6,183 bases of DNA from CAMYJH01 sp041589735. GTDB taxonomy: Bacteria > Pseudomonadota > Gammaproteobacteria > HK1. Location: positions 1 through 6,183 of the forward strand of contig JBFHVA010000221.1 in NCBI GenBank assembly GCA_041589735.1. The letters run 5' to 3'. Shown piece by piece: positions 6,049 through 6,183 of the stretch. Made by a program: the position numbers and the translations under genes. The notes under the pieces were generated by a model, which was not told the DNA's origin, ran no database searches, and saw only the letters and a program-made list of their open reading frames with translations. How positions within the stretch are numbered: position 1 is the stretch's first letter; each line of letters starts with the position of its first letter.

Positions 6049-6183
6049 ATGAACGGCGACAGTATCGTATTCTCAATCTTTCTCATTTTCACCGGCGCCG
6101 CGGTGCTCGCCGGAGTCGCACTTTATGCGCGCCAGTCGATGCTGGTGGCTTATATCCTGCTCGGGGTTTTGGCAGGCCCCTGG
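6049..6183 (+). CDS. Kef-type (CPA2) cation:proton antiporter, N-terminal fragment
   Basis: The first 45 codons of a gene that runs off the right edge. The start ATG at 6049 opens a reading frame that stays open to the end. The protein begins with a short polar stretch, then a hydrophobic segment (about residues 6-26, IVFSIFLIFTGAAVLAGVAL), a short turn with YARQS, and a second hydrophobic segment ending LVAYILLGVLAGPW (residues 32-45). The YILLGxLxGPW string is typical of the second helix of Kef/CPA2 exchangers, which swap K+ or Na+ for H+ across the inner membrane. Which cation, and whether a C-terminal RCK/TrkA-N domain is present, cannot be seen. No strong SD precedes the start. It lies 96 bp after the ProC-like gene. 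Confidence 0.82.
   Translation, partial: MNGDSIVFSIFLIFTGAAVLAGVALYARQSMLVAYILLGVLAGPW

Overview
This 6.2 kb window looks like ordinary chromosomal DNA from a GC-rich proteobacterium, most likely a gammaproteobacterium. That guess rests on GC-rich coding sequence, GTG and TTG starts with recognisable Shine-Dalgarno (SD) sequences, and close likeness of the proteins to proteobacterial GlpD, hydrolase-OsmC fusion and Kef-type families. No rRNA, tRNA, phage, transposon or CRISPR sequence is visible, and genus cannot be set from the sequence alone.

Layout, left to right. (1) A minus-strand HAD-IIB phosphatase-like hydrolase, transcribed towards the left edge. (2) Divergent from it, glpD, the aerobic glycerol-3-phosphate dehydrogenase, best started at a TTG at 939 rather than further upstream. 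(3) About 108 bp after glpD, a two-domain protein with an alpha/beta hydrolase followed by an OsmC-type thiol peroxidase domain, started at GTG 2565. (4) A 193 bp AT-rich spacer (3810-4002), unlike the rest of the window, with an imperfect long inverted repeat and several TACGAT-type repeats. (5) A class II-like histone deacetylase/acetylpolyamine amidohydrolase family protein. (6) A 174 bp spacer with an operator-like dyad. (7) A diverged member of the pyrroline-5-carboxylate reductase (ProC) superfamily that lacks canonical ProC active-site motifs. (8) The first 45 codons of a Kef-type (CPA2) cation:proton antiporter, cut by the right edge.

Functionally this is a housekeeping and stress neighbourhood. 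GlpD feeds glycerol-3-phosphate electrons into the quinone pool. The hydrolase-OsmC fusion probably detoxifies organic hydroperoxides or related esters. The HDAC-like enzyme removes acyl groups from an unknown substrate. The Kef-type antiporter would handle K+/H+ homeostasis. The five plus-strand genes share a direction, but gaps of 96-193 bp mean a single operon is not shown. I see no clear new multi-gene system. The points most worth a second look are the AT-rich repeat spacer at 3810-4002, the non-canonical ProC-like enzyme with a dyad just upstream of its start, and the extra CxxC motif in the hydrolase-OsmC fusion.
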